From JAUIEH01 sp964483375 (GTDB lineage Bacteria > Pseudomonadota > Alphaproteobacteria > Caulobacterales > Maricaulaceae), in NCBI GenBank assembly GCA_964483375.1, contig CAZABJ010000031.1, positions 1-32,616 on the forward strand: a stretch of 32,616 bases of DNA. Reading direction: 5' to 3'. The notes under the pieces were generated by a model. It was not told the DNA's origin. It searched no databases and was given only the letters and a program-made list of their open reading frames with translations. The translations under genes were made by a program, and so were the position numbers. Positions within the stretch are counted from its first letter, which is position 1; each line of letters opens with the position of its first letter. Shown piece after piece: positions 8,760 through 17,945 of the stretch.

Positions 8760-9524
8760 CTATTCGGCGGCGATGGCCGCGCTTTGGTCTTCTGAGAAAA
8801 AGGCCGCCGCTTCTGCGGCGACGGCTTGAGCTGCTACGGCGATAATCTCAGCGCCCATCTCGGGCGTCGCCGTCGCAGGGTTTGATCCGATGCGCCCGTC
8901 GGGGAACCGCGCGCGATAGTCAGTCGCGTCGCGGATCGGTCCTCGCGGCGCGATCTTCGGCTTCATTTCAACGGTCTTCACCGCCTCGGGATAAGCCGCA
9001 TATGTGACCGCCACCTCTGAGGGTGTCGCATGCGACCCCATTCCCCGCGGGAAGAGCCGCCGCTGAAGGCGGTCAACCTCCGCAAACTCCCACCAGTTGC
9101 GTCGGCGTAGCACGAACGGGGCCGGTTGCCCCGCAAAGCTGTAAGCCCCGTAGAGTTGCGCGAACGCCGCCTCGATCGTGGCGACATTCCCGCCATGTCC
9201 GTTGAGAAAGTAGAGCCGCTTGAACCCGTGACGAGTCAGGGACGACACCCAATCCTCAATCGCGGCGATCATCGTGGTGGGACGCAGCGTGATCGTGCCG
9301 GGAAACCCCAAATGGTGCTGCGCAACCCCGACAGTGAACGTCGGCGCCACCAACAGCTCCGCATGCTCCGTCGCCGCTTTAGCGATGATCTCCGGGCACA
9401 GAGCATCGGTGCCCAACAAGCCGTTGGGGCCGTGCTGTTCCACAGAGCCGATCGGAATGATCACGCCGGTGGATCGGGCCAAATAGGACTCGATCTCCGG
9501 CCAGGCCGACAACGTCATAAGCAT
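8760..9524 (-). CDS. Creatininase-family amidohydrolase
   Basis: A 254-aa cytosolic metalloenzyme of the creatininase family. GSVEQHGPNGLLGTDA holds the metal ligands Glu29, His31 and Asp40, and FLNGHGGN (His110) with Glu118 completes the site. Relatives hydrolyse creatinine or related cyclic amides, or act in pathways such as mycofactocin or riboflavin-precursor metabolism, so the substrate is open. Two starts are possible (9524, or two codons later at 9518). Its stop overlaps the ribosome site of the next gene. Confidence 0.88.
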   Translation of the reverse strand: MLMTLSAWPEIESYLARSTGVIIPIGSVEQHGPNGLLGTDALCPEIIAKAATEHAELLVAPTFTVGVAQHHLGFPGTITLRPTTMIAAIEDWVSSLTRHGFKRLYFLNGHGGNVATIEAAFAQLYGAYSFAGQPAPFVLRRRNWWEFAEVDRLQRRLFPRGMGSHATPSEVAVTYAAYPEAVKTVEMKPKIAPRGPIRDATDYRARFPDGRIGSNPATATPEMGAEIIAVAAQAVAAEAAAFFSEDQSAAIAAE

Positions 9525-9589
9525 AGAATATTTCTAATGTGCTTACCTGCCCGAGCACAAGAGGCGTTTTCACCTCCGGGCCGCACGCA

Positions 9590-10111
9590 CTAGCCGCGCG
9601 AAACACGCGCCCGCTTCGCAAATCGCGCCAGCATTTCCTCTTGCGCGGCGTTGGCGCGCGACGCCCCGCCGACATAGGCTTCCAGCGTGCTTACCACCGC
9701 CGCCCGCTCCGGACGTTTCAACCGTGATTTCACCACAGACGCGGCGCGGTCAACGCCAGCGCGCGCACGGGCTCTGCAGCGGCTGATGCGCTCGAGCCGG
9801 ACCAGAACTTCCTCGCCATGCCGACCGCAATAGCCCATCGACTGACACAATTCCGCCAGAACGCGGGCGCGCAGGCCGTCCGTCAACGGACCCTCCGCAC
9901 GGGCGAGCTGCACGATCATGAACGCTTGAGCGGCGCGCTCATCAACCAGACAATCGATGGTTTCAGGGCGGAGCAGCAGCGGCGGCATTCGTCCGCAACC
10001 CTGCGGCGCCGGGGTGAAGGCTTTGATGATCGCGTAGGCGCCCGCTGCTGCGAGAACGCCGACGAGAACCGTCGCCAAGGAAAGTAAGTAACCGCTCATG
10101 CTTCCAAACAT
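9590..10111 (-). CDS. Hypothetical protein with one N-terminal membrane segment
   Basis: A 173-aa protein not recognised as a named family. Residues about 7-30 form one hydrophobic segment. The remainder is a helical Arg/Ala/Leu-rich domain with four cysteines (in QGCGR, TIDCLV, ELCQSMGYC) and a further one in SRCRA. The all-helical soluble part loosely recalls TerB-like folds, but I cannot support that call. An alternative start is ATG at 10099. It is divergent from acs, with 197 bp between them. Confidence 0.55.
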   Translation of the reverse strand: MFGSMSGYLLSLATVLVGVLAAAGAYAIIKAFTPAPQGCGRMPPLLLRPETIDCLVDERAAQAFMIVQLARAEGPLTDGLRARVLAELCQSMGYCGRHGEEVLVRLERISRCRARARAGVDRAASVVKSRLKRPERAAVVSTLEAYVGGASRANAAQEEMLARFAKRARVSRG

Positions 10112-10308
10112 CGCCGCATCATCGTGAACGCAGCCTGACTAAGGGGATCATCCTCCGCACATGCGGCGAAGATGAGGCGGCCGTACCGAATTTTCCTCCG
10201 TGGGACGGTCGAAAGTCGGGTTGCGCGCCAGCCCGATGCGCCGACAATGGGTCCGCTGCGCGCCGCAAGAGCGCGTTCCCGCCACGACGCAACCTGGGGA
10301 GGCCGGCG
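10112..10308. promoter_or_regulatory. Divergent intergenic region upstream of acs
   Basis: About 200 bp between the one-TM hypothetical gene (minus) and acs (plus) must hold both promoters. I see no clear paired -35/-10 match or operator. The only firm element is the acs ribosome site GGGGAGG at 10296-10302, 6 nt before the ATG. Confidence 0.4.
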
Positions 10309-12279
10309 ATGAGCGACGCCAAATCGAAGACCGGTGCGGAGGGGCGGGTGTTTCCGCCTGACCCGGCGACGGCCGCCGCCGCCCATGTGGACGCGGCGGG
10401 CTATGAGGACATGTATGCGGCGTCAATCGCCGATCCGGACGGCTTTTGGCGCGAACACGGCAAACGCATCGACTGGATCACGCCTTATACGATCGTCAAA
10501 GACGTCGCTTACGAGCCGCATAACCTCTATGTCAAATGGTTCGAAGACGGCGAACTGAACGTTTGTTTCAACTGCGTCGACCGTCACCTAGAGGAACGCG
10601 GCGACGACGTCGCGATCATTTGGGAAGGCGACGAACCCAATCGCGACGCCAAAATCACGTATCGAGAACTGCACGGCCATGTGTGCCGGTTTGCGAACGT
10701 GCTGAAAGACCGAGGCGTCAAAAAAGGCGACCGGGTCACGATTTACATGCCCATGATCCCGGAGGCCGCCTACGCGATGCTCGCCTGCGCGCGCATCGGG
10801 GCGATCCATTCGGTGGTGTTCGGCGGCTTCTCACCTGAGGCGTTGGCGAGCCGCATCGAGGACTGCGAGTCGCATTGCATCATCACGGCGGATGAAGGTT
10901 TGCGCGGCGGTCGCAAAGTGCCGCTCAAGCAAAATGTCGATGACGCGCTCGACCACCATAAAGACGCGAAAGTGCACACGGTTGTCGTTGTCACCCGCAC
11001 GGGCGCTGACGTGCCCATGACGCCGGAGCGCGATCTTCGTTACGAGCTTGCCGCGGAGACCGTCTCCGACGAGTGCGCCTATGAAACGATGAACGCCGAA
11101 GACCCGCTCTTCATCCTCTATACGTCAGGCTCGACCGGCAAACCCAAAGGCGTGCTGCATTCCTCCGGCGGCTATCTCGTCTACGCATCGATGACACATC
11201 ACTATGTGTTCGATTACCAACCCGGAGATGTTTACTGGTGCACCGCTGACGTCGGCTGGGTGACGGGACATAGCTACATCGTCTATGGCCCGCTCGCGAA
11301 CGGCGCGACGACGCTGATGTTCGAAGGGGTGCCCACCTACCCCACCGTCTCGCGCTTCTGGGAGGTGGTGGACAAACACCAGGTCTCAATCTTTTACACC
11401 GCGCCCACAGCGCTCCGGGCGTTGATGCGCGAAGGCGATGAGCCGGTGCGGCGCACCTCCCGAGCGAGCTTGCGCGTGCTCGGCAGCGTTGGGGAGCCGA
11501 TCAATCCCGAAGCCTGGGTTTGGTACCATGACGTGGTCGGCGACGGTCGCTGCGCCATCGTCGACACCTACTGGCAAACCGAGACCGGCGGCATTCTCAT
11601 TACGCCTTTGCCCGGCGCAACCACGCTCAAGCCCGGCTCGGCGACGCGGCCGTTTTTCGGCGTGCGGCCGGTTGTTCTGAGCAATGACGGCAAGGAGTTG
11701 GACGGGGCGGCCGAAGGCGTGTTGTGCATCGCCGACAGTTGGCCGGGCCAGATGCGCACGGTCTATGGCGATCACGAGCGTTTCGTGAACACCTATTTCA
11801 CCCAATATCCAGGCTATTACTTCACCGGTGACGGTTGTCGGCGAGACGAAGACGGCGACTACTGGATCACCGGGCGGGTGGATGACGTCATCAACGTGTC
11901 CGGCCATCGCATGGGCACCGCGGAAGTCGAAAGCGCGCTTGTGGCCCATGCGAAAGTCGCCGAGGCCGCAGTGGTCGGCTATCCGCACGATATCAAAGGC
12001 CAGGGCATCTATGCTTATGTGACGCTGGTGGCCGGGGTCGAACCGTCAGAAGAGCTACGCAAAGAACTGGTCAAATGGGTGCGTCACGAAATCGGCCCCA
12101 TCGCGTCGCCGGACTTGCTGCAATGGGCGCCAGGCCTCCCCAAAACCCGCTCCGGCAAGATCATGCGCCGCATCCTGCGCAAGATCGCGGAAAACACCTA
12201 TGACACCCTGGGCGACACCTCGACACTGGCCGATCCCTCTGTGGTGGACGAGCTGATCGATAATCGGATGAACCGGTGA
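10309..12279 (+). CDS. acs: Acetyl-coenzyme A synthetase
   Basis: A 656-aa full-length AMP-forming acetate-CoA ligase. The N-terminal ACS domain includes FWREHGKRIDW and VKWFEDGELNV; the adenylation P-loop YTSGSTGKPKGV is at about residues 271-282; WWQTETG-like DTYWQTETGG, YFTGDG and GRVDDVINVSGHR follow. The C-terminal TRSGKIMRR contains Lys617, the lysine acetylated in the family to switch the enzyme off. It converts acetate, ATP and CoA to acetyl-CoA in the cytoplasm. The stop overlaps the next gene's GTG start by 4 nt. Confidence 0.98.
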   Translation: MSDAKSKTGAEGRVFPPDPATAAAAHVDAAGYEDMYAASIADPDGFWREHGKRIDWITPYTIVKDVAYEPHNLYVKWFEDGELNVCFNCVDRHLEERGDDVAIIWEGDEPNRDAKITYRELHGHVCRFANVLKDRGVKKGDRVTIYMPMIPEAAYAMLACARIGAIHSVVFGGFSPEALASRIEDCESHCIITADEGLRGGRKVPLKQNVDDALDHHKDAKVHTVVVVTRTGADVPMTPERDLRYELAAETVSDECAYETMNAEDPLFILYTSGSTGKPKGVLHSSGGYLVYASMTHHYVFDYQPGDVYWCTADVGWVTGHSYIVYGPLANGATTLMFEGVPTYPTVSRFWEVVDKHQVSIFYTAPTALRALMREGDEPVRRTSRASLRVLGSVGEPINPEAWVWYHDVVGDGRCAIVDTYWQTETGGILITPLPGATTLKPGSATRPFFGVRPVVLSNDGKELDGAAEGVLCIADSWPGQMRTVYGDHERFVNTYFTQYPGYYFTGDGCRRDEDGDYWITGRVDDVINVSGHRMGTAEVESALVAHAKVAEAAVVGYPHDIKGQGIYAYVTLVAGVEPSEELRKELVKWVRHEIGPIASPDLLQWAPGLPKTRSGKIMRRILRKIAENTYDTLGDTSTLADPSVVDELIDNRMNR

Positions 12280-12953
12280 GCAAGGCCGCGGCGGCGTTCG
12301 TATTGCTGGCGATTTCGCTCTGCCCCTCTGACGCATGGGCGCAGGAGGACGCGTTTGACGCCTGCCTGTCTTTGAGTTTCGCGCCCTTGGACCACAACGT
12401 TCCGGCGTGCTCGGCCCTGATTGACGGGCCGGCGGCGCTCGATTCGCAGACGCGTGCGGCGGTATTGGCCGCACGTGCGCGCGCTTATGAGTTTGCGCTC
12501 ACCTATCGCGGCGACAGCGACGTCGCCGACGACATGCTGTTGGCGTCCGCTTTAGCCGACTTGGATCGCGCCGTCGCAGCCGATCCGTCGTTCCGCCCGC
12601 AGCGAGCCGGCGTCTTGCATCGCCTCGGCCGTTTCGCCGACGCAGTGCAAGACTACGACGCCGCCATAGCGGCCGCCGCACCGTCGCTTTCGTCGCTCCT
12701 GTCCGCCCGTTCTACATCGCTTGCCGCTCAGGGCCGTCAGGCGGAGGCCATCGACGACATGACCGCCGCCATCCGCCTTTCCACGTCGCCGTCGCAAATC
12801 GCAGGTTTTCTGTTTCGGCGCGGGGAGCTACGCGAGGGGACGGGCGCCCAGAGCGCTGCGCTCGCCGACTATCAAGCGGTTCTGGCGCTGCAACCTCACC
12901 ATGGGGGCGCGCGCGCCGCTGTCACACGTCTTTCGGCGAGCGATGGCGACTGA
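12276..12953 (+). CDS. Exported tetratricopeptide-repeat protein
   Basis: A 225-aa protein starting at a GTG that overlaps the acs stop (GTGA), so it is translationally coupled to acs. Residues 1-22 form a signal peptide ending in DAWA. The mature part is Ala/Asp-rich with helical repeats of TPR type (for example FADAVQDYDAAIAAAAPS and RQAEAIDDMTAAIRL at roughly 34-residue spacing). It is probably periplasmic and used for protein-protein contact. A specific function is not visible, and the link to acetate metabolism is only positional. Confidence 0.75.
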   Translation: MSKAAAAFVLLAISLCPSDAWAQEDAFDACLSLSFAPLDHNVPACSALIDGPAALDSQTRAAVLAARARAYEFALTYRGDSDVADDMLLASALADLDRAVAADPSFRPQRAGVLHRLGRFADAVQDYDAAIAAAAPSLSSLLSARSTSLAAQGRQAEAIDDMTAAIRLSTSPSQIAGFLFRRGELREGTGAQSAALADYQAVLALQPHHGGARAAVTRLSASDGD

Positions 12954-13018
12954 TGCGGCGCGCAATCGAGCGCCGCCGCTCGGCTCAATCGCGCCGTTGC
13001 GGCGCACCTTGACGGCCG

Positions 13019-13118
13019 NNNNNNNNNNNNNNNNNNNNNNNNNNNNNNNNNNNNNNNNNNNNNNNNNNNNNNNNNNNNNNNNNNNNNNNNNNNNNNNNNN
13101 NNNNNNNNNNNNNNNNNN
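13019..13118. other. Assembly gap (100 N)
   Basis: Exactly 100 N, the conventional placeholder for a scaffold gap of unknown true size. It removes the 3' end of pqiA and anything lying between pqiA and the TPR gene. The 65 bases left of the gap (12954-13018) hold no supportable gene. Confidence 0.97.
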
Positions 13119-13673
13119 GCGAACGGCCTGACCGCCGGGTTTCCTCAACGACGCCTTCAAGAGCTCGGCGGCGAAGGCCGAGGCGATGACCGCGCCGGCA
13201 TAGGCTTGCAGGCCAGGCATGCTGATCGCGGAGGCGAATCCGGAGGTCTTGGCGGCGAACACCGCAATGGCGACCAACAGCACGTCCATCATCGACCATT
13301 TGCCGAGCCAGCCGATGTGGTCGAGCGCGGCGCGCGGGGCGCGCTCGGGCCCGGCGATGGCGGCGAGGCTGAGATAGCCGAGCTTCAGCACCGGAAAAAT
13401 GATCGAAAAAATCATCACGACGATGGCGAGGAACAAATCGCCGCTTTCGATCACGCCGGCGATGAGCTCGATGAGCGACGGCTCGTCGGTCCAAAAGCGC
13501 AGGCGCTGCACCGACACCATCGGCAGGGTGACGCCAAGGACATAAAGCCCCCAAGCGCCCGCAGTCAGAAGCGCGCCCAGTCCCCGCGCGACGCCGCGCG
13601 CCGCCCGGCCGGCGTCGAGATCGGGCGTTCGACGATATCCGGCGACCTGCTCGTCAATCTGTTCGACCGCCAT
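13119..13673 (-). CDS. Paraquat-inducible protein A family membrane protein, 3' end lost in gap
   Basis: The 185 codons present cover most of a PqiA-domain protein. After a 30-residue cytoplasmic start there are about four membrane helices, including TLPMVSVQRL after the first, IVVMIFSIIFPVLKL in the second, and the characteristic LGKWSMMDVLLVAI. PqiA proteins work with MCE-type lipid-transport systems in the envelope. The reading frame runs into the 100-N gap at its C-terminus. The frame that continues beyond the N run is arbitrary and should not be joined. It is the last gene of the run beginning at 16758. Confidence 0.85.
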
Positions 13674-13740
13674 TTCACGCAGTTCCCTCGCTCATCCCGA
13701 CAAGGATAAAACGACCAAACAGCGGCGGAAATGCGTCGGC

Positions 13741-14640
13741 TTAGCTCGGCGCCGGAGCATGCGCTGCGACCAAATCCGCCTGCGCCGCATCGATGGCGCG
13801 CCCCGCCGCCTCCGCCCAATCCTCTATGCTCGCCTCACGCCCCGCTTCGTCGGGATAGAGCACGCTGCGCGACGCGTTGACCGTCACGCCGTCCGCCCTG
13901 CCCGCTCGCCAAACCGCGCCGGCGAGCGCGTCCGCAGCCGTTCCGCCCTGCGCGCCATAGCCTGGCGTTAAGAACGGCGCAGCGGGCGCAATGGCGCGAA
14001 TCGCCCGGGCTTCCTGCGGCGCAGTCGCCCCGACGACGAACATCAGCGATGACCACCCCGTGTCCGGCCCCCGGCGCGTCTCCGCAAGCGGGGCGAGCGC
14101 TGAGGCCATGTGTTCATACACCGGCGCATCCCCGACAGGCAGGTCCTGAAGGTCTCCGGCGCCGGGATTGGACGTGCGGACAAGCGCGATCACCCCCTTC
14201 CCGCGCGCATCCGCCAACGCAAGGAAGGGCGCAAGGGACTCCGCGCCCATATAGGCGTTCACCGTCATCGCATCGGCATAGAGCCAAGCATCATCGCCCA
14301 AATAGGCTTCGGCGTATCCGGCCGCGGTGGCCCCGATGTCGCCCCGCTTTGCATCCAACAACACCGCCAAACCCGCGCCTCTGGCCCGATGGGTCAACCG
14401 CGCGAGCGCCGCAAGGCCTTCGGGCCCGAACCGCTCGAACAAAGCGATCTGGGGCTTCACCACGCCCACGCGGCCGGCGGCTTGCTCAATGGCGCAGGCG
14501 CAAAAGGCCTCGAGCGTCCCCGGCCCCGGCGCGCCGAAGGCTGACGGGATGCGATCAGGATACGGGTCAAGACCAACGCAAAGCGGGCCGTAGCGGCGGA
14601 GGGCGGCGGCGAGACGGTCGCCGAAATGGTCTTGCGTCAT
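13741..14640 (-). CDS. pyrF: Orotidine 5'-phosphate decarboxylase (type 2)
   Basis: A 299-aa cytosolic enzyme of the last step of de novo UMP synthesis. LCVGLDPYPDRIP (residues 20-32) and the catalytic LLDAKRGDIGATA (Asp96, Lys98, Asp101) identify it. The length and the VGLDP N-terminus place it in the longer type-2 subfamily rather than the roughly 230-aa enterobacterial type. Late signatures are PFLTPGYGAQGG and NASRSVLYP. It follows the extensin-like gene after 35 bp. Confidence 0.96.
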   Translation of the reverse strand: MTQDHFGDRLAAALRRYGPLCVGLDPYPDRIPSAFGAPGPGTLEAFCACAIEQAAGRVGVVKPQIALFERFGPEGLAALARLTHRARGAGLAVLLDAKRGDIGATAAGYAEAYLGDDAWLYADAMTVNAYMGAESLAPFLALADARGKGVIALVRTSNPGAGDLQDLPVGDAPVYEHMASALAPLAETRRGPDTGWSSLMFVVGATAPQEARAIRAIAPAAPFLTPGYGAQGGTAADALAGAVWRAGRADGVTVNASRSVLYPDEAGREASIEDWAEAAGRAIDAAQADLVAAHAPAPS

Positions 14641-14675
14641 GCGGATAAGGGGGCCTAAGCGCCGCGCGCCGCGGC

Positions 14676-15389
14676 TCAGTCGCAGATGTCGTAAGGACCA
14701 AGATCGAAGTGAAAATGGTCCCGGTGTCGGGCGTTATACTCCGGGCCAAGCACGCCGGTGAACACCGCGCACGAACCGTCGCGCAGCGCGCGCAGGAAGC
14801 GGCCCTCCTCGGTGTCTTCGCCCCAATCGTTGAGCACGCTGACCACCTCGCCCCTGTCGGTCGCGAAGCCGACCACGTCCATGGCGTTGGCGGTGGCGTG
14901 CTGGCTGGGCTGTCCGGTGCGCCCGCCATAGACCCGCCGGCACGCATAGGTGCCCACATGATCGACCCGGGCGATCTCAGTCCCCAAATGCTCCCGCGCA
15001 AGCGGCTGAAGCACGTCGCGCTCCCAAAGATAAATCGCCGCCGCCATCGGGCAGGACACGCGCACAGGCGCGGAATAGTCCGTCACGGTCCGACGCAAGG
15101 ACACGGCGTTTTCGAAGCCGCAAAACTGGCCTTCCGTGCGGTCGGCGATGGGGGCGAACTCCACCGACGACACCTCAAGCGCGAATCGGCACCAACTGGG
15201 ATCCTCGTCCAAGGCGATGATCTTCTCTTGGGTGAGCGTCCCGATGGGATGGCGCAAATAGAGCCGCTGGAACGGGTTTTCTCCGCCCGGTATCGTATTC
15301 CACAACCACCAGCCCGTAAGCACGCAGGCGAAGACGGCCGCGTTTGCGACGGTCAGCCGGAGTGCGCGTTGCCAAAACGGTAGCCGCAT
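14676..15389 (-). CDS. Extensin-like C-terminal domain protein
   Basis: A 237-aa protein. Residues about 10-30 form a membrane anchor (NAAVFACVLTGWWLW). The remainder matches the bacterial extensin-like family: SWCRFALE, CPMAAAIYLWERDVLQP, the core HATANAMDVVGFA, and RDHFHFDLGPYDIC at the end. The His-x(6)-Asp and HFHFD residues recall LAS/VanY-type peptidases, so a cell-wall role is likely but unproven. Several cysteines suggest periplasmic disulfides. ATG at 15389 is chosen; the frame stays open to a TTG at 15449. Confidence 0.8.
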   Translation of the reverse strand: MRLPFWQRALRLTVANAAVFACVLTGWWLWNTIPGGENPFQRLYLRHPIGTLTQEKIIALDEDPSWCRFALEVSSVEFAPIADRTEGQFCGFENAVSLRRTVTDYSAPVRVSCPMAAAIYLWERDVLQPLAREHLGTEIARVDHVGTYACRRVYGGRTGQPSQHATANAMDVVGFATDRGEVVSVLNDWGEDTEEGRFLRALRDGSCAVFTGVLGPEYNARHRDHFHFDLGPYDICD

Positions 15390-15461
15390 CCGGGGCACAT
15401 CGGTTCGCAATAGGGCGAAAACAAGGCCGGGGCTGCGCCCGCCCCCCAACCTTTCGAAACC

Positions 15462-16310
15462 TTAACCCGGCTGGCAGAGCACCCGCGCGACCCGGGAGGC
15501 CTGACGCAACGCGTCTGACGGCTCGCCATAGGTCTGCGGAGAGAACGCGCCCGCCGGCCTGGCGTTTTCAGGTGCGGCGACCGCAGAGCGGAGCACCATG
15601 GTCCGCAAGCTGCGCGGCGCTGCGGTGTAAACCCGTCCCCGCCGCGGGCTCTCAGCCACCGTGATCCCCACCACATTGCCCTGGGAATCGAACGCCGGGC
15701 CCCCGGAAATGCCGCCGAGCCCGCCGCGCAGCCCAAAGGTGCGGCCGACTTCAGCCCAGGCGATCACCGGCTCTCGGGTCCGATAGCGGCCTTGCACGAC
15801 CAAAAGCTCGCGCCCCATCAGGCGGCCGAGCACTTCGCCGGGACGTCCCTGGGGGTATCCGACCATGTATCCCGCCGCCCCCATGGTGAGCGATTGGGGA
15901 TTGAGCGCCAGCGGCAGGGGCTCACGCTCCAAGGCGGCCCGAAACACCGCCACGTCGGCGTCGGGAGACACTTCGAGCCGCTCGACCCGATACCCCCGCC
16001 GGCGATTGTCCACCAACACCAGCCGGCCGCAGCCGTCGACCACATGTCGGGCCGTCATCCAGAGGCCGTCACCGATGGCGAAGGCCGTGCCGGAGCCGCT
16101 GGAGACGTCATAGGGGATGGCGACATGCACGCGCGGGTCCCGAGCGCTGGGCGGCGGCAGCGATCCGCCCTCCTCGAAGCGGACGCGCGGATCATAGGTC
16201 GGCGGCCGGCGCTCGCCGCCGCCGCCGACGGCGTTGGTCAAGACCACCAACGCAATGAAAACCACCAGGTAGATAACGCCGTCAAAGCCGCGCAAGAGGC
16301 ATCCCCGCAA
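15462..16310 (-). CDS. Membrane-anchored trypsin-like serine protease
   Basis: A protein of up to 282 aa. One membrane segment (residues 11-28) is followed by a Gly/Pro linker and a chymotrypsin-fold domain. The catalytic triad is visible: His89 in TARHVVDG, an Asp in SPDADVAVF (Asp119 best placed), and Ser202 in GGISGGPAF. There is no PDZ domain. It probably acts in the periplasm. The start is weak: TTG at 16310, or TTG at 16295. Both lie within or against the end of the DUF350 gene, so translation is probably coupled. Confidence 0.8.
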   Translation of the reverse strand: MRGCLLRGFDGVIYLVVFIALVVLTNAVGGGGERRPPTYDPRVRFEEGGSLPPPSARDPRVHVAIPYDVSSGSGTAFAIGDGLWMTARHVVDGCGRLVLVDNRRRGYRVERLEVSPDADVAVFRAALEREPLPLALNPQSLTMGAAGYMVGYPQGRPGEVLGRLMGRELLVVQGRYRTREPVIAWAEVGRTFGLRGGLGGISGGPAFDSQGNVVGITVAESPRRGRVYTAAPRSLRTMVLRSAVAAPENARPAGAFSPQTYGEPSDALRQASRVARVLCQPG

Positions 16311-16758
16311 CCGCCGCCGCCAGCACGAACGCCGCCGACAATTTCGCCGCAGCGAGCAGCGTCGCCGCCGCCGTTTCTCCTTCGGAGATTCGCTTTGACA
16401 GCCCCGGCAACAAGAGGTCGACCACCCGGAAGGTCAGAAGCTGCGTCACCAATGTCGCTGCGCCCCAAATCACGATGTCCGCCCAGTTCAAGCTGGTTGC
16501 CATGCAAACCGCCAAGGGCAAGGCGAGCCCGGCCATCACGCCGCCCAGCGATATCGCCGCAGCGGGATTGCCCGCCCGGATAAGACGCATTTCCTGGTGC
16601 GGGGTCAGCAAGACATAGATCGTCGTCGCAAGCGCCAGCATCGCCAGCGTCACGCCCGTATGCAGCGCGAACACCGGAAATCCCGACAAGAACGAGTGTA
16701 TGGCCGCATCAAAGGCGTCGCCCACCCCTGAGGACAAGCGCGTCGTCTCGGTCGTCAT
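16282..16758 (-). CDS. DUF350-family membrane protein
   Basis: A 158-aa protein with four predicted membrane helices (about 29-50, 68-86, 92-115, 130-150) arranged as two similar pairs. The pattern is LATTIYVLLTPHQEMRLIRAGN, then AISLGGVMAGLALPLA, as in DUF350. The start at 16758 has AGGGGA 7 nt upstream, and the frame before it is low-complexity. Function in this family is unknown. The 3' end overlaps the following protease gene by up to 29 bp. First gene of a five-gene minus-strand run. Confidence 0.85.
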   Translation of the reverse strand: MTTETTRLSSGVGDAFDAAIHSFLSGFPVFALHTGVTLAMLALATTIYVLLTPHQEMRLIRAGNPAAAISLGGVMAGLALPLAVCMATSLNWADIVIWGAATLVTQLLTFRVVDLLLPGLSKRISEGETAAATLLAAAKLSAAFVLAAAVAGMPLARL

Positions 16759-16892
16759 CCATTTCCCCTGGTTTCGTCTGAAAACTCTGCCCCGACCAAG
16801 GGTTCCGATCAAGCTGGCCGTCAACGGTCGACGCAGCGCGGCGGGCTCGGGCATAAGGCCCGGATAGCGAAACCGTTTGACAGAGCGAAGAG
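16759..16892. promoter_or_regulatory. Divergent intergenic region between the DUF350 and patatin genes
   Basis: 134 bp between two divergent starts must contain both promoters. I see no convincing -35/-10 pair or palindromic operator in it. Confidence 0.35.
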
Positions 16893-17933
16893 ATGGCGAA
16901 GGCGAAACGCAAGCCCGTAAACATTGCACTGCAAGGCGGCGGCGCCCACGGCGCCTTCACCTGGGGCGTGTTGGACGCGCTGTTGGAGGACGGGCGGCTT
17001 GCGATCGAGGGGCTGTCGGGCACCAGCGCCGGGGCCATGAATGCGGTGGCGTTCGCCGAAGGATTTGCGCGCGACGGGGCCGCAGGCGCGCGGTCTTGTT
17101 TGCGACGGTTTTGGGAGGGGGTGGCGCATTCCAGTCGTCTGGGCCCGACGGCGAATGCGCCATGGTCCACGTTTTTCGACCCGTTCAACCTCTACAAGCA
17201 GGCGTCAGCGGCGTGGATGAGCACGTTTTTGCGAAACACCAGCCCCTATGACGTCAATCCGCTCAACCTCAATCCGTTGCGCGACGTGGTCGACGAGTTG
17301 ATCGATTTCGAGGCGGTTCGGGCGTGCGACAAGCTCAAGCTCTTCGTCACAGCCACCAATGTGGAAACCGGGCGCACGCGCATCTTCAAGCGCGACGAGC
17401 TGACGGCCGACCACGTGATGGCCTCGGCCTGTCTGCCGTTTGTCTTCCAAGCCGTCACAATCGACGGCACGCCCTATTGGGACGGGGGCTATGTGGGCAA
17501 TCCCGCGCTTTGGCCGCTGTTTTACGAGACCGACGCCAGCGACGTGATCGTGGTGCAGATCAATCCCATCGAACGCCCGGGCGAACCCAAATCGATCCAA
17601 GATATTTTGGATCGCATGACCGAAATCACCTTTAATTCCAGCCTGCTGCGCGAGTATCGCATGATCGAGTTCGTCAGTCGCCTCATCGGTGAAGGCCGGC
17701 TTGACGAGGATCACTACAAAAACGTGTTCGTTCACCGGATCGATGGCGGCGCGGCCTTGATGGATTTGAGCGCAACCACTCGACTGACCGCCGATGCGGC
17801 GTTGTTTGAAGACCTTTTCACTCGCGGCCGCGACACAGCCCAGGCTTGGCTCGGAGACTATTTCGACGCCCTGGGCGCGCGTTCAAGCCTGGATTTACGC
17901 CGGCTTGTCAACAATCCAGACGTGGGCGTGTGA
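16893..17933 (+). CDS. Patatin-like phospholipase
   Basis: A 346-aa protein. The oxyanion loop LQGGGAHGAF is at residues 13-22, the nucleophile elbow GTSAG has Ser45, and the dyad aspartate is Asp197 in YWDGGYVGNPAL. These are the three hallmarks of bacterial patatins (acyl hydrolases acting on phospholipids or lipid esters). There is no signal peptide. The end converges on the next gene with 12 bp between. Whether it acts on its own membrane or is exported cannot be seen. Confidence 0.93.
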   Translation: MAKAKRKPVNIALQGGGAHGAFTWGVLDALLEDGRLAIEGLSGTSAGAMNAVAFAEGFARDGAAGARSCLRRFWEGVAHSSRLGPTANAPWSTFFDPFNLYKQASAAWMSTFLRNTSPYDVNPLNLNPLRDVVDELIDFEAVRACDKLKLFVTATNVETGRTRIFKRDELTADHVMASACLPFVFQAVTIDGTPYWDGGYVGNPALWPLFYETDASDVIVVQINPIERPGEPKSIQDILDRMTEITFNSSLLREYRMIEFVSRLIGEGRLDEDHYKNVFVHRIDGGAALMDLSATTRLTADAALFEDLFTRGRDTAQAWLGDYFDALGARSSLDLRRLVNNPDVGV

Positions 17934-17945
17934 CGCCCATTCCCC

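Noticed and set aside
12828..13120. Continuation of the pqiA frame across the N run into the TPR gene
   Set aside because: The N run has unknown length, so frame continuity is meaningless, and the continuation overlaps a supported gene on the other strand.
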